This document shows, one piece after another, positions 1 through 10,984 of a stretch of DNA of 64,000 bases (the stretch's first letter is position 1; every line of letters begins with the position of its first letter). The notes beneath the pieces are model-generated. The model had not been told where the DNA came from. It saw only the letters and a program-made list of their open reading frames with translations, and searched no databases. Made by a program: the position numbers and the translations under genes. Source of the stretch: Anolis sagrei (lineage: Eukaryota > Chordata > Lepidosauria > Squamata > Anolidae); NCBI RefSeq assembly GCF_037176765.1, contig NC_090025.1, forward strand, positions 17,533,545 to 17,597,544. Direction: 5' to 3'.

Positions 1-91
1 TGCTGTTCATTTCTATTTTGTTTTTGTCTTTGTAAGCCATCCTGAGACCATTTGGGGAGAGAGGGTGGGTTATAAATGTAGTTGTTATTAT
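1..91 (+). mobile_element. LINE/SINE 3' tail fragment
   Basis: Contains a degenerate form of the common tail 'gccctgagtcccc...gggcggaatataaat' (here with agggtgggttataaatgtag) followed by TTATTATT. Similar tails recur at 15025-15116, 18730-18790 and 49690-49750. The parent family is uncertain. Confidence 0.4.
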
Positions 92-516
92 TATTTGAAC
101 CACAACAAGATTAGTACACAGCAAACAAGATCACTATGCTGGTTGTTGTATTGGATCACACATCAGACACTTCCCAAGTGTCTAGGACTATGTGATATAT
201 TGGCAAATAATGCATACAGATCCCAGTAGGGTGGCCTTTTGCACCCGATAGATGGTAATTCTGTCAGTTTCGATTGTGTTTAAGTTCAGGCCAAGGTCTT
301 TAGGCACTGCACCCAGTGTGCTGATCACCACTGGGACCACCTTTACTGGCTTGTGCTAGAGTCTTTGCAGTTTGATCTTTAAATCCTTGAATCGTGTCAG
401 CTTTTCTTGTTGTTTCTCTTCAATCCTGCTATCACCTGGAATTGCGACATCAACGATCCATACCTTGTTTTTTAAAACGATTGTGAGGTCAGGAGTGTTG
501 TGCTCCAGTACTCTGT

Positions 517-520
<4 letters not shown>
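92..520 (-). mobile_element. R4/Dong-like LINE, 3' end with nuclease-domain remnant
   Basis: On the minus strand a frame reads TPDLTIVLKNKVWIVDVAIP and continues toward KVVPVV and TLGAVPKDL. The PD...D-V-A pattern resembles the restriction-like endonuclease C-terminal to reverse transcriptase in R2/R4-type LINEs. The 3' untranslated end (about 92-200) matches the copies at 57700-57815 and 58120-58200. It is 5' truncated at a TAA/ATA microsatellite. The clade name is inference. Confidence 0.6.
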
Positions 521-561
<41 letters not shown>

Positions 562-562
562 T
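521..562. repeat. (AAT)n microsatellite
   Basis: About 14 uninterrupted ATA/AAT units. They create a spurious poly-Tyr reading frame on the minus strand. Confidence 0.95.
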
Positions 563-980
563 AAACTGAAACATTGGAAGCTGACAATGTCATTGAAACC
601 TCAAGTGTGCTGTGATAGCCAATCTTGCAACATCTAATAACCCTTTTTTGGTGTCCAGATTAGTTGTGCAAATAGAATAGCCCTGTTTGCTTTGGTGCAA
701 CAGCATTTCAAGAGATCCAGCCAATTATTTATTCAGCAAAAAGCCCAATGTGTTCCTATTGCTTAATATCCGAATTTCTCCAAAATTCAAAATGGGCAAA
801 GGTAGTCCCATTACTATCTGACAATTCAGAATGTACTCTAAAATGGTGCATATAAAATTATCTTGAAGCTGTGTTTACAAGGTGTATATGATTCATAAGT
901 GGATTTCATTTCTAAACTTGGGTTCCATCTCGAGAATATTTCATTATTTATGGGCAAGTATTAAAAAATCTTGCCCATAT

Positions 981-1258
981 AGGAGCCCCTGGTGGTGCAG
1001 TAGGTTAAACCCTTGTGCCGGCAGGACTGAAGACTGACAGGTCACAGGTTCGAATCCGGGGAGAGTGCGGATGAGCGCCCTCTGTCAGCTCCGGCTCCCC
1101 ATGCGGGGACATGAGAGAAGCCTCCCACAAGGATGATAAAGCATCAAAAACATCCTGGCATTCCCCTGGGAAATGTCTTTGCAGACGGCCAATTCTCTCA
1201 CACCAGAAGCGACTTGCAGTTTCTCAAGTCATTCCTGGCATGACAAAAAAAATTAAAA
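981..1258 (+). mobile_element. tRNA-derived SINE (LINE-tailed family 'A')
   Basis: Starts ggagcccctggtggtgcag, carries a Pol III box-B-like ggttcgaatcc near 1048, and ends tctcaagtc...gacaaaaaaaa. The same roughly 265-bp family recurs at 1568, 10985, 13951, 39745, 41651, 43305, 54849, 60010 and 61970. Its 3' end (gctcctgacacga in good copies) is shared with the LINE ending near 8865, its likely mobilising partner. Confidence 0.8.
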
Positions 1259-1567
1259 ATCAGGGGGGAAAATCAGAAATATGTAACACATCTAGCCAGG
1301 CATTTTGGATAAGGGATATTCAACCTGTACTACGCTTTCCAATGATGGAAATGCATTCAAAAGTTCAAAAACCCTTTGAACCTTGAAATTTTGTGTTCTG
1401 TTCTGTCTTCTTTATAGATTTCTTATTCATAATATAGGATCAGTCTAATGTGTTTGGCTGCTAGACAAATAATCCAGCTTTGTTTCTGTCTTCTTTCACA
1501 TGGTGGAAAGTGGTGTTCTCTCCCTATCATTGTTTTAAAATGGGTAAGAGATGTAAAAAATATTATT

Positions 1568-1832
1568 ATTTGTCGTGTCAGGAGCGACTTGAGAAACTGC
1601 AAATCGCTTCTGGTGTGAGAGAATTGGCCGTCTGCAAGGACGTTGCCCAGGGGACGCCTGGATGATTTGATGTTTTTATCATCCTTGTGGGAGGCTTCTC
1701 TCATGTCCCCGCATGAGGAGCTGGAGCTGATAGAGGGAGCTCATCCACCTCTCCCCGGATTTGAACCTGCAACCTGTCTGTCTTCAGTCCTGCTGGCACA
1801 GGGGTTTAACCCACTGAGCCATTGGGAAGCCA
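1568..1832 (-). mobile_element. tRNA-derived SINE, family 'A'
   Basis: Nearly full-length reverse copy: tgtcgtgtcaggagcgactt at the left is the SINE 3' end, and the tRNA-like head lies at the right (gatttgaacctgcaacctg, box B reversed). Confidence 0.8.
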
Positions 1833-2419
1833 CCAAAGAAATGTGTCACAGGAGAGGTGATATTGCTGAATTGAGACCCCAGGAGGAGTCAGGCCCATCT
1901 CTCTTCCTTGCATACGATGAATTTGTGGAAGTCCAGGTGGCTAAAAAACTTGTCACACAAGAGTTTAGCTCCAGCACACCCTATATTATAGATGCTGTGT
2001 TGGGAAACCAAAAGTGATTCACAGGTAATGCAATGCTGAGGAGTGCTCTCTCTCCTGATGCTAATTTATTACCTCTGAGGCTTCCTGACCTGGCTGTAAT
2101 TGCAATTGTAATCAACATGCTTTGAACACAGGGCTTGCCTTTGTTTCTGAGCTAAACCCTGACACAACGCCAAGGCTGAAGTCTAGAATATACAACAGTG
2201 GTGCCATTAGGGCAGGACTTTGAACAAATATCCAGGGCTCCATTCAGTAGAATAAACCTGAGATTCCATCCCAAATGTGCCACTTTAAAAATGAGTGAAA
2301 TTATACATACAGTTAATCCTCTGGGTTTTAACTTTTGTGTATTTGACTACATTGTCCACTACATATTTTGGTGCCTCAAAAGTTAGTTCTGTTTCTGGGT
2401 ATATTATTTATTTATTTAT

Positions 2420-2850
2420 TTATTTAGCAGTTTTGTATACCGGTCTTCTCACCTCCGTTCGAGGGACTCAGGCTGGTTTCCAACATCAATATTACAGACA
2501 GTCATTAAAACATCATATTCTAAATCACACTAAAACATTAAAATAGCAAAATACAATCATATAATTACAGTGGTCAGTCATCATTAAAAATCATTATTCG
2601 TCGTCATCCATCCATATCACAGGATCATTACGTCAAATGCCAATCCCCAAAACCAAGTTTTCACCTGTTTCCTGAACGTTAAGATAGAAGGGGCAGTTCT
2701 GATCTCCAGTGGAAGGGAGTTCCAGAGTCGAGGGGCCACCACCGAGAAGGCCCTGTCTCTCGTCCCCACCAGCCGCGCCTGTGAGGCCGGTGGGATCAAG
2801 AGCAGGGCCCCTCCAGACGATCTTAGCAATCTTGATGGTTCATAGGGGAG
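2420..2850 (-). mobile_element. L2/CR1-group LINE 3' fragment
   Basis: The minus-strand frame at 2829-2617 reads RDRAFSVVAPRLWNSLPLEI followed by RTAPSILTFRKQVKTW, the C-terminal 'RLWNSLP' block of L2/CR1-group ORF2. Low-complexity TTTA repeats at the left are the 3' tail. Assignment within the group is uncertain. Confidence 0.6.
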
Positions 2851-3301
2851 GATACATTCGGATCTGCTAATTCCAAAAATGACACCAGCTTTTCCCTATT
2901 GGCTCTAGTTTTTGAGATACAGAATATGTGGCACCTACCAGTCGCCATCTACTCACCCACAGAAGACCATGATAATCGTATCTAAGAAACTAGAGATGAT
3001 GCAGTCTATCCAGTGAAATTTTCTGAATCGGTGCCCCAAATAACCCCAGAACAGGCTTAAAAACCAAGCCACCATTTTTTTTTAAAAAAAAAAATGCAGG
3101 AGACATTTAAGGCATGTATTGCTCAGTTATTCTTTTGGACTATAATTTCCAAAATGTATTGCTCAGTTGTTCTTTTGGACTATAATTTCCAACACGATGA
3201 CCCATGCTAGCTGGGTCATCCTGTTAGTTGCCATCTGCTCACTGAGATGCAATTTGTTGCTGTGTACCTTCAAGTCATTCTGACTTACAGTGACTTTAAG
3301 G

Positions 3302-3770
3302 CAAGTATGGGCAAACTTGCAGCCCCCCTGGTGACACAGCGGGTTAAACCACAGAGCTGCTGAACTTGCTGACCGAAAGGTCGGTAGTTTGAGTCTGGGG
3401 AGTGGAATGAGCTCCCGCTGTTAGCCCCAGCTTCTGCCAAGCTAGCAGTTCGAAAACATGCAAGTGTGCGTAGATCAATAGGTACCACTTCTGCAGGAAG
3501 GTAATGGTGCTCCATGCAGTAATGCCAGCCACATGACTTTGGAGGTGTCTAGGGACAACACCGGCTCTTCGTCTTAGAAATGGAGATGAGCACCACCCCA
3601 CAGAGTCGGATACAACTAGACTTAATGTTAGGGGAACACCTCTAACTTTACTTATGGGCAAACTTATGCTGTCCAAGTGTTTTGGACTTCAATTCCCACA
3701 ATTCCTAACAGCTGGTATTGTGAGAGTTGAACTCCAAAGCACCTGGAGAGTCCAAATTTGCCCATACCTG
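3302..3770. mobile_element. palindromic hAT-type MITE, split by a SINE
   Basis: Ends caagtatgggcaaactt and tttgcccatacctg are inverted copies. Perfect 8-bp target duplication CTTTAAGG at 3294-3301 and 3771-3778, as expected for hAT. Same family as the 134-bp intact copy at 53004-53137. A Sauria-type SINE (3319-3652) is inserted in its left end. Confidence 0.8.
3319..3652 (+). mobile_element. Sauria-type tRNA SINE nested in MITE
   Basis: tRNA-like head with gaccgaaaggtcggtagtt, body with gctcccgctgttagcccc, tail agagtcggatacaact...taactttact. A 13-bp target duplication (tatgggcaaactt, 3306-3318 and 3653-3665) shows insertion into the MITE end by LINE-type retroposition. The tail resembles BovB 3' sequence, the known partner of Sauria SINEs. 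Confidence 0.85.
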
Positions 3771-4068
3771 CTTTAAGGCAAACCTATTACAAGGTTTTAG
3801 CATACCAAATTTAAAATCTAAGTCAATCGATTACCTATATTGTCTTCTCCCATACTGAGAGAAAGTGGGTTATAGATTAAATAAAAATATATATTCAGCC
3901 AAAATTGTAAGCTATGTTAACTTAAGAAAATATCAGATAGTGATATCATTTTATATACAATCTTTCTCCTTACGAGTACACTGATTGGAGAACATTATGA
4001 GCACAATGACCATCAGTATCCATCACAACTAGCAGCTTACAACTAGTTTTAAGTCTTATTTATATAGA

Positions 4069-4315
4069 ATCATAGAATCCTAGAGTTGGAAGAGACTTCA
4101 TGGGCCATCCAGTCCAACCCCCTGCCAACAAGCAGGAAAATCGCCTTCAAAGCACCCCCGACAGATGGCCATCCAGCTTCTGCTTAAAAGCCTCCAAAGA
4201 AGGAGCCTCCACCACACTCCAGGGCAGAGAGTTCCACTGCTGAACAGCTCTCACAGTTAGGAAGTTCTTCCTAATGTTCGAGTGAAATCTCCTTTCCTGT
4301 AGTTTGAAGCCATAT
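4069..4315 (-). mobile_element. CR1 LINE, 3' end
   Basis: Reverse copy of the typical CR1 terminus: atagaatcatagaatcctag then ttggaagagacttcatggg, followed by the end of ORF2 (EAFKQ.LDGHLS antisense). 5' truncated, as most CR1 copies are. Confidence 0.85.
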
Positions 4316-5307
4316 GGTAGGTACATGGCTGAAATCTAAATGCACTTTCTTGGATGTATGAACTTACTTCAGAATGAAGCTGTAACCTTGTGAAATGTTT
4401 TAATTTGAAGTATTAAAATAGCGAATAAATCAAAAAATTAAACACACAAACTCATTCTCCTAGTTGTACCTATTTTCCCATATACCAACGTATTTGGTGT
4501 GAACATTTAACATTGTATATACTATTAAATTTGAAGCTTTAGGAGAAAACGAAAACCAGAGAGGAAAAGTCCCACTCCATTGTCTACGTACCCTTTTGCT
4601 GAACGATTCGAAGGAGAGTGTTTGTTTCCTCAATGAAACTTCACTGAGGTGTCACTTATATAGAGAGCATTAGCATTGTATCAAGGCACTGATATTTTTC
4701 GGAAACTGTCAGCAGCTATTTATGCTCAGGTAATTGCTGATTACAATATTAGATCTTCCCTTGCATGAAAACACTCATTAGTCCTGCATGACAAAGTAGT
4801 AAGTTGGACGCTGAAGTCGTTCTTCATGCACAACTTGGGAAACATCAAGGCTTGGCCCCACAGACACCAATGGATTACACACACACATGCCTCCAGGGCA
4901 ATTAGTTTCTATATTTAGAGATGTTCAACCTGCAGATCTACTATTGTTAGAAATCTAATAGAAAAGCAACAATATTAAATACATTAGAATTTAAATAAAT
5001 TTGCATAACTCATTTGTCAGCATATGTCCCACCAATGAGCTATATTGCTTACACTGAAGGTTTGGCTAGATGTTGTTGTTTACCATGACAACCTTGTGAA
5101 TGGCTAATGTCTCGCCATCAAAGCCCTGTTTAGGTCTTGCTAATTCAGGATTGTGGCTTCCTTGATTGAACCAACCCATCTCTAATGTGTTCTTCCTCTT
5201 TTCTTACTGACTTCTGTTTTTTTTCCTGCTTCCTAGACTTTTTTAATGAGTGATGTTCTCATAAGATGTCCAAAATATGATCTCCTCAGTTTACACATTT
5301 TTGCTTT

Positions 5308-5859
5308 TGTTGTGTCTCAGAATAAGATTCACCTTGCTCTCTATAACAAACCAGCCACAGTTGTGAGGTATATAGTTTATTGTTATTTCCAAACAAAAGG
5401 CAGTTCATAAGCAGTGAAAAGATCAATAGTGCAGGTTATAATCCAATATAATCCATATTGCCAAAGCAGGAGACTTGAAGCACAGGTTCAGTGTAAAGTC
5501 CATGAAATAGCATGAAGCAGCCTTCCCCAAGGCCAGGAACCGGAGCTAGCCGTAAAGCAACGTTGGAACTGACACCGAGAAATCTCCAGAGCAGAGCATA
5601 TATTCACTAAACATCAAAACAAGCAGCTTTCCCACCAAACTGATGATCTCAACACTTGGCCGCAATCCATGGGCTCCATCTCAACACCTGGGCACCTTGA
5701 CCCTGGTTCTCAGCGTCTGTCTTATCATTTGCATTTCGTTCCTGTGAGAACTGCGGCCTCTCTACAGATACAGGCTGTGACTGAGAAAACTGAAAGCCAA
5801 CATCATCAGCTGCACTCTCACTCTCATCCCCATCATGCTGTTGTTGTTGAACCACAACA
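5308..5859 (-). mobile_element. solo LTR of an LTR retroelement (fossil)
   Basis: 552 bp bounded by TGTTGTG and CACAACA with a perfect 5-bp target duplication GCTTT (5303-5307 and 5860-5864). Read on the minus strand it has AATAAA near its right part, as an LTR should. No internal region remains, so it is a recombined solo LTR. The family is not resolved (Gypsy- or ERV-like). Confidence 0.7.
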
Positions 5860-6075
5860 GCTTTAATGAAAAGATTTGACTTGCTCTTGGGCACGTTCAT
5901 CCTTTTGGAGATAGTATCTGTACAACTCATCTTTAGCAATATACAGGAGAGTCTCGCTTACCCAACATAAATGGATCAGCAGAACATTGGATAAGCAAAA
6001 ATGTTGGATAATAAGGAAGGCTTAAGGAAAAGCCTATTAAACATCAAATTATGATTTTACAAATTAAGCACCAAA

Positions 6076-7038
6076 ATCATAGAATCATAGAGTTGGAAGA
6101 AACCTCATGGGCCATCCAGTCAAACCCCCTGCCAAGAAGCAGGAAAATGGCATTCAAGCACCCCTGACAGATGGCCATCCAGCCTCTGTTTAAAAGCCTC
6201 CAAAGACGGAGCCTCCATCACACTCCGGGGCAGAGAGTTCCACTGCTGAACAGCTCTCACAGTCAGGAAGTTTTTTTCCTAATGTTCAGGTGGATCATAG
6301 AATCAAAGATTTGGAAGAGACCTCATGGGCCATCCAGTCCAACCCCCTGCCAAGAAGCAGGAATATTGCATTCAAATCACCCCTGAGAGATGGCCATCCA
6401 GCCTCTGTTTAAAAGCCTCCAAAGACAGAGCCTCCATCACACTCCGGGGCAGAGAGTTCCACTGCTGAACAGCTCTCACAGACAGGAAGTCTTTTTCCTA
6501 ATGTTCAGGTGGATCATAGAATCAAAGAGTTGGAAGAGACCTCATGGGCCATCCAGTCCAACCCCCTGCCAAGAAGCAGGAATATTGCATTCAAATCACC
6601 CCTGAGAGATGGCCATCCAACCTCTGTTTAAAAGCTTCCAAAGAAGGAGCCTCCACCACACTCCGGGGCAGAGAGTTCCACTGCTGAACAGCTCTCACAG
6701 TCAGGAAGTTCTTCCTCATGTTCAGATGGAATCTCCTTTCTTGTAGTTTGAAGCCATTGATCCGTGTCCTAGTCTCCAGGGAAGCAGAAAACAAGCTTGC
6801 TCCCTCCTCCCTGTGGCTCCCTCTCACATATTTATACATGGCTATCATATCTCCTCTTAGCCTTCTCTTCTTCAGGCTAAACATGCCCAGCTCCTTAAGC
6901 CGCTCCTCATAGGGCTTGTTCTCCAGACCCTTGATCATTTGAGTCGCCCTCCTCTGGACACATTCCAGCTTGTCAACATCTCTCTTGAATTGTGGTGCCC
7001 AGAATTGGACACAATATTCCAGGTGTGGTCTAACCTGA
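6076..7038 (-). mobile_element. CR1 LINE 3' end with tandemly repeated tail
   Basis: A reverse CR1 copy (6513-7038) continues into ORF2 sequence (minus-strand frame [20 protein letters not shown]). Its last roughly 219 bp are repeated twice more, head to tail, at 6294-6512 and 6076-6293. Each unit begins atcatagaatca and ends at the same internal point (ttcaggtgg). Confidence 0.85.
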
Positions 7039-7044
7039 ACAGCT

Positions 7045-7345
7045 AACCTGAGCTGCTTAACTTGCTGACCGAAAGGTCAGTGGTTTGAATCCGAAGAGTG
7101 GGGGGGAGCTCCTGTTGTTAGCCCCAGCTTCCACCAACCTAGCAATTTGAAAACATGCAAATGTGAGTAGAGCAATAGGTTCCATTCCAGCAGGAAGGTA
7201 GCAGTGTTCCATGCAGTCATGCTGACCACGTGCCCTTGGAGCCATCTACGGACAACGCTGGCTCTAGCTTAGAAATTAGCACAACCCCTAAGAGTCGGAC
7301 ACAACTGTACTTAATGTCAGGAGAAATCCTTTACCTGTCTATTTT
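7045..7345 (+). mobile_element. Sauria-type tRNA SINE
   Basis: Contains gaccgaaaggtcagtggttt, tgttagccccagcttcc and tail agagtcggacacaact...cctttacctgtc. It abuts the truncated CR1 on its left and lacks the first bases of the tRNA head. Confidence 0.8.
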
Positions 7346-7889
7346 GGGAATTTTTTATAGTATATCAAATATATGTAGGAGATTGTGTTATCAATCTCCT
7401 ATTAAAAACTAGTTCGATAAATCAGAATGACTAAGTGGAGACATTTTGTTCTAGTAGACTTTTTCCATAACAACTCTTTCATTGCACAAAAGATGTGAAG
7501 TTCGTACAAGGAAATGCAGAATCCTCCCCACAGGAAAGCTGTCCCTGTCTGAAACTACACATTTCTGCACACAGAAAGTCAATGTTTGATATCTTCAGTT
7601 AAAAATATCTCCCAAGCAGCATTTATATGGTATAGCTGAGATCGCGTCAGCTATACTCGTATTATGGGCATACCTTGTCAATAATGTCGCCATTTCTTGC
7701 TCTTGCCAGGCAACAACTTAAAACATTTCAAATGTTTCTTTCAAGGTTAAAAGTGTAAAAGAAATAATGTATACATAAACCACCATTGACTTTCCTTTGG
7801 TGTATATGTATATATATGTAGGGTTACTTGATCCTGGGGCTGTTCCTGACATTTATTGATCAAATAGTGTAATGGAGAACTGCTTGCAG

Positions 7890-8331
7890 CAGTGGTTCTC
7901 AACTTTTGGGTCTCCAGATGTTTTGGCCTTCAACTCCCAGAAATGGTAACAGCTGGTAAACTGGCTGGGAGTATGGGAATTGCAGGCAGAGGCGGCCCTA
8001 GGTAATTTTCAACGGTAAGCAAACAGTATTTGCCCCCCCCCCCCCCAACCAATCACTGATATATATTTTCTGTTCGTTGTGGGCATTCTGTGTGCCATAT
8101 TTGGTTCAATTCCATCACTGGTGGAGTTCAGAATGCTCTTTGATTGTAGGTGAACTATACATCCCAGTAACTACAACTCGCATATGTCAAGGTCTATTTT
8201 CCCCCAAGAGTGCCTCAAGAGCGCCCCTGGGCAAAATAAACTATACTGCAAATGCTTACTTTGCGTAATGGGTTGAGCCACCCTTGATTGTAGGCCAAAA
8301 CACCTGAGGACCTACAGGTTGAGAACCATTG
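7890..8331. mobile_element. palindromic hAT-type MITE, interrupted
   Basis: Left end cagtggttctcaac and right end gttgagaaccattg are inverted repeats, flanked by 8-bp near-duplications (gcttgcag 7882-7889; gcatacag 8332-8339). The arms match the intact 135-bp copy at 40705-40839. Another MITE (7987-8286) is inserted in its centre. Confidence 0.75.
7987..8286. mobile_element. hAT MITE carrying a Helitron-like module
   Basis: 300 bp with ends cagaggcggccc and gggttgagccacccttg, flanked by attgcagg (7979-7986) and attgtagg (8287-8294), an 8-bp duplication with one later change. Inverted relative to the 50008-50314 copy. Its interior (about 8075-8200) resembles the Helitrons at 34811-35995. Inserted in the older MITE at 7890-8331. 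Confidence 0.8.
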
Positions 8332-8380
8332 GCATACAGGAACAGCCTTCAATGTATGCAATTCATATGGTTTCAGGTGT

Positions 8381-8875
8381 GACTTAAATCAAGAAATAGT
8401 TTTCTAAGATCTACAGAGACACTCGCTGGAACACCTCAGCAAGCGAGAGTCCAAAAGTGGCAGGCTCAAACCCAGAACCTCAATCAATGGCTGATACCAA
8501 ATGAAAGACTCCCTCCTGGGCACACAGAAGACTGGGCAACTTGGAAGGCGCTGAACAGACTGCGCTCTGGCACCATGAGATGCAGAGCCAACCTTAAGAA
8601 ATGGGGCTACAAAGTGGAATCCACAGCATGTGAGTGTGGAGAAGAGCAAACCACAGACCACCTACTGCGATGCAACCTGAGTCCTGTGACATGCACAATG
8701 GAGGACCTTCTTGCAGCAACACCAGAGGCACTTTAAGTGGCCAGCTACTGGTCAAAGGACATTTAATAGAATACCAAGTCTGCAAACTTTGTGGTTTGTT
8801 TGTTTGTTTGTCTGTTTTCTAATGCAATACAACTGTTTTGGTTTGCTCCTGACACGATAAATAAATAAAGTGTGA
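8381..8875 (+). mobile_element. LINE 3' end (Vingi- or RTE-like; family unresolved)
   Basis: The plus-strand frame encodes [13 protein letters not shown], then [20 protein letters not shown] and GEEQTTDHLLRCN. The CxCG...HLLxC zinc-knuckle is typical of the C-terminus of several LINE clades. It ends ggtttgctcctgacacgata then AATAAATA. Further copies: 15568-16052, 60656-60995, 46258-46345. Confidence 0.65.
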
Positions 8876-9544
8876 CTTGAAAAATTCAGTAATGAAAACA
8901 TCTGGATATGAATGGAGATCTCCAGCTCCTTGGCAGGCAGTAGAGCTAGAACAGGAATTCCTAATTGGCATTCCTTTTGATGCTAAAAGGTCTTCATTGA
9001 TGCATCAGTGGAAGCAAGGGAGGTCGAAACATAAGATTTGATAATCTGATGTTCCATTGACAATGTGTTGCATTTATTATTGTATGTGAGGGGGCGGAGG
9101 TAGGGAATGATGTAAAAGCAATGGCTAAAAGGTTGTGAAAGGTGATGAAATCATCATCCACTTAAAGAGATATTACCGATGAGGTGACTGATGAGGTGTG
9201 CCATGTGACACCAAGGCAAACAGAGAGAAAGGCATAAAAGGAATCAATAGAGCAAATTTACACCTCTCTGCAAACAGCAAAGGGTGTATCATGTTTTCAT
9301 GTTTTTTTTTTTTACAAGACAGCACACCTGCTTTGATCAGCTTCAACAAGAAAACTAGTTAAGCGCTCCAGGAAATTGTACAAACCCAGTGGAAGAAATT
9401 CCCAGGGATGTAGTGACATCATTGCGACTCCTGGAAGAATGCACCTGCCACTCCTCAGACAAAAATTACTTCCAAGAAAGATTGGGCAATATATAATCTC
9501 ATTATGCTGGAGAGCTTCGGCGGTGTGGGCGATGGGGTGAGGCA

Positions 9545-9600
9545 CATTATTACTAGATGTATTTATTTATTTATATTTATTTATTTATATCCAGGCTACC
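9545..9600. repeat. (TTTA)n low-complexity tract
   Basis: Tandem TTTA units followed by tatccaggctaccgg, possibly a decayed LINE tail. Nothing else is recognisable here. Confidence 0.6.
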
Positions 9601-9771
9601 GGAATGACGTACAAGAAAGCAGCCAATAAAATATATAGGCCTAAATCTAATTAGTTCCAACTTAGAATGGACGCACTGAATCATCAAAATGCTCACTTAA
9701 CAATTTTCTACCACTTCACTGGTTCTACTTTAATTGGGATTTATATCTGGACTTAGGCAATTAAATACATT

Positions 9772-10743
9772 AGGTTCTTGTGGGTTTTTTTGGGCTATAG
9801 GGCCATGTTCTAGAGGCATTTCTCCTGACGTTTAGCCTGCATCTATGGCAAGCATCCTCAGAGGTAGTGAGGTCTGTTGAAAATAGGACAGTGGGTTTAT
9901 ATATCTGTGGAATGGCTGGGGTGGGGCAAAGAGCTCTTCTCTGCTAGAGCTAGGTGTGAATGTTTCAACTGACCACCTTCATTAGCATTGAAGGCCTGGC
10001 TGAGCCTGGGAAAATCTTTTGTTGATAGGTGTTAAGATGTGCCTGGTTGTTTCCTCTCTGCTGTTCTGCTGTTGTAATTTTAGAGTTTTTTAATACTGGT
10101 AGCCAGATTTTGTTCATTTTCATGGTCTCTTCCTTTCTGTTGAAATTGTCCACATGCTTGTGGATTTCAATGGCTTCTCTGTGTAGTCTGACATGGTGGT
10201 TGTTGGTGTGGTCCAACATTTCTGTGTTCTCAAATAATATGCTGTGTCCAGGCTGGTTCATCAGGTGCTCTGCTATGGCTGACTTCTCTGGTTGAAGTAG
10301 TCTGCAGTGCCTTTCATGTTCCTTGATTCATGTTTGAGCAATGCTGCGTTTGGTGGTCCCTATGTAGACTTGTCCACAGCTGCATGGTATACAGAAGACT
10401 CCTGCAGAAGAGAGAGGATCCCTCTTGTCCTTTGCTGAACGTAGCATTTGTTGGATTTTCTTGGTGGGTTTGTAGATTGTTTGTATGTTGTGTTTCTTCA
10501 TCAGCTTCCCTATGTGGTCAGTGGTTCAGAAACATTCACACCTAGCTCTAGCAGAGAAGAGCCCTTTGCCCCACCCCAGCCATTCCACAGATATATAAAC
10601 CTACTGTCCTATTTCCAACAGACCTCACTATCTCTGAGGATGCTTGCCATAGATGCAGGCGAAACGCCTCTAGAACATGGCCCTATAGCCTGAAAAAACC
10701 CACAAGAACCTAGCGATTCCAGCCATGAAAGCCTTCGACAATA
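9772..10743 (-). mobile_element. Penelope-like element, 5' truncated, with inverted terminal arm
   Basis: The minus-strand frame at 10261-9965 reads [20 protein letters not shown], downstream of a GIY-YIG region near 10300-10400, typical of the endonuclease end of Penelope-like elements. The terminal sequence (9772-9968) is repeated inverted at 10521-10743, giving a hairpin layout. A perfect 13-bp target duplication aattaaatacatt flanks it (9759-9771, 10744-10756). Confidence 0.8.
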
Positions 10744-10789
10744 AATTAAATACATTCTTCAAAAATAAATTAAAATGCCTTGGATTTAT

Positions 10790-10972
10790 TTAGAGCTGTT
10801 CAGCACTGGAACTCTCTGCCCCGGAGTGTGGTGGAGGCTCCTTCTTTGGAGGCTTTTAAACAGAGGCTGAATGGCCATCTGTTAGAGGTGCTTTGAATAC
10901 AATTTTCCTGTTTCTTGGCAGGGAGTTGGACTGGATGGCCCATGAGGTCTCTTCCAACTCTATGATTCTATC
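10790..10972 (+). mobile_element. CR1 LINE, 3' end
   Basis: Starts in ORF2 (tagagctgttcagcactgga) and ends ggcccatgaggtctcttcca, then actctatgattctat. Severely 5' truncated (about 180 bp). Confidence 0.85.
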
Positions 10973-10984
10973 ATCAAAATGAAT

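Larger units (their letters stand above)
563..5307. other. intergenic flank 1: unassigned parts
   Basis: Outside the listed elements, the stretches 563-980, 1833-2419, 2851-3293 and 4316-5307 hold AT-rich, non-repetitive-looking sequence with no exon I can support. A short near-duplicate (aatgtattgctcagttgttc) occurs twice near 3113-3190. No exon of PLAC8, the next gene in human order, was recognised. Confidence 0.5.

Noticed and set aside
981-1258. tRNA gene signal (box A and box B)
   Set aside because: Part of a SINE head repeated many times in the window; no intact cloverleaf followed by a terminator.
6076-6720. Regular 219-bp repeats considered as a CRISPR-like array or gene family
   Set aside because: The units are CR1 3' ends; eukaryotic DNA, and no spacer structure.
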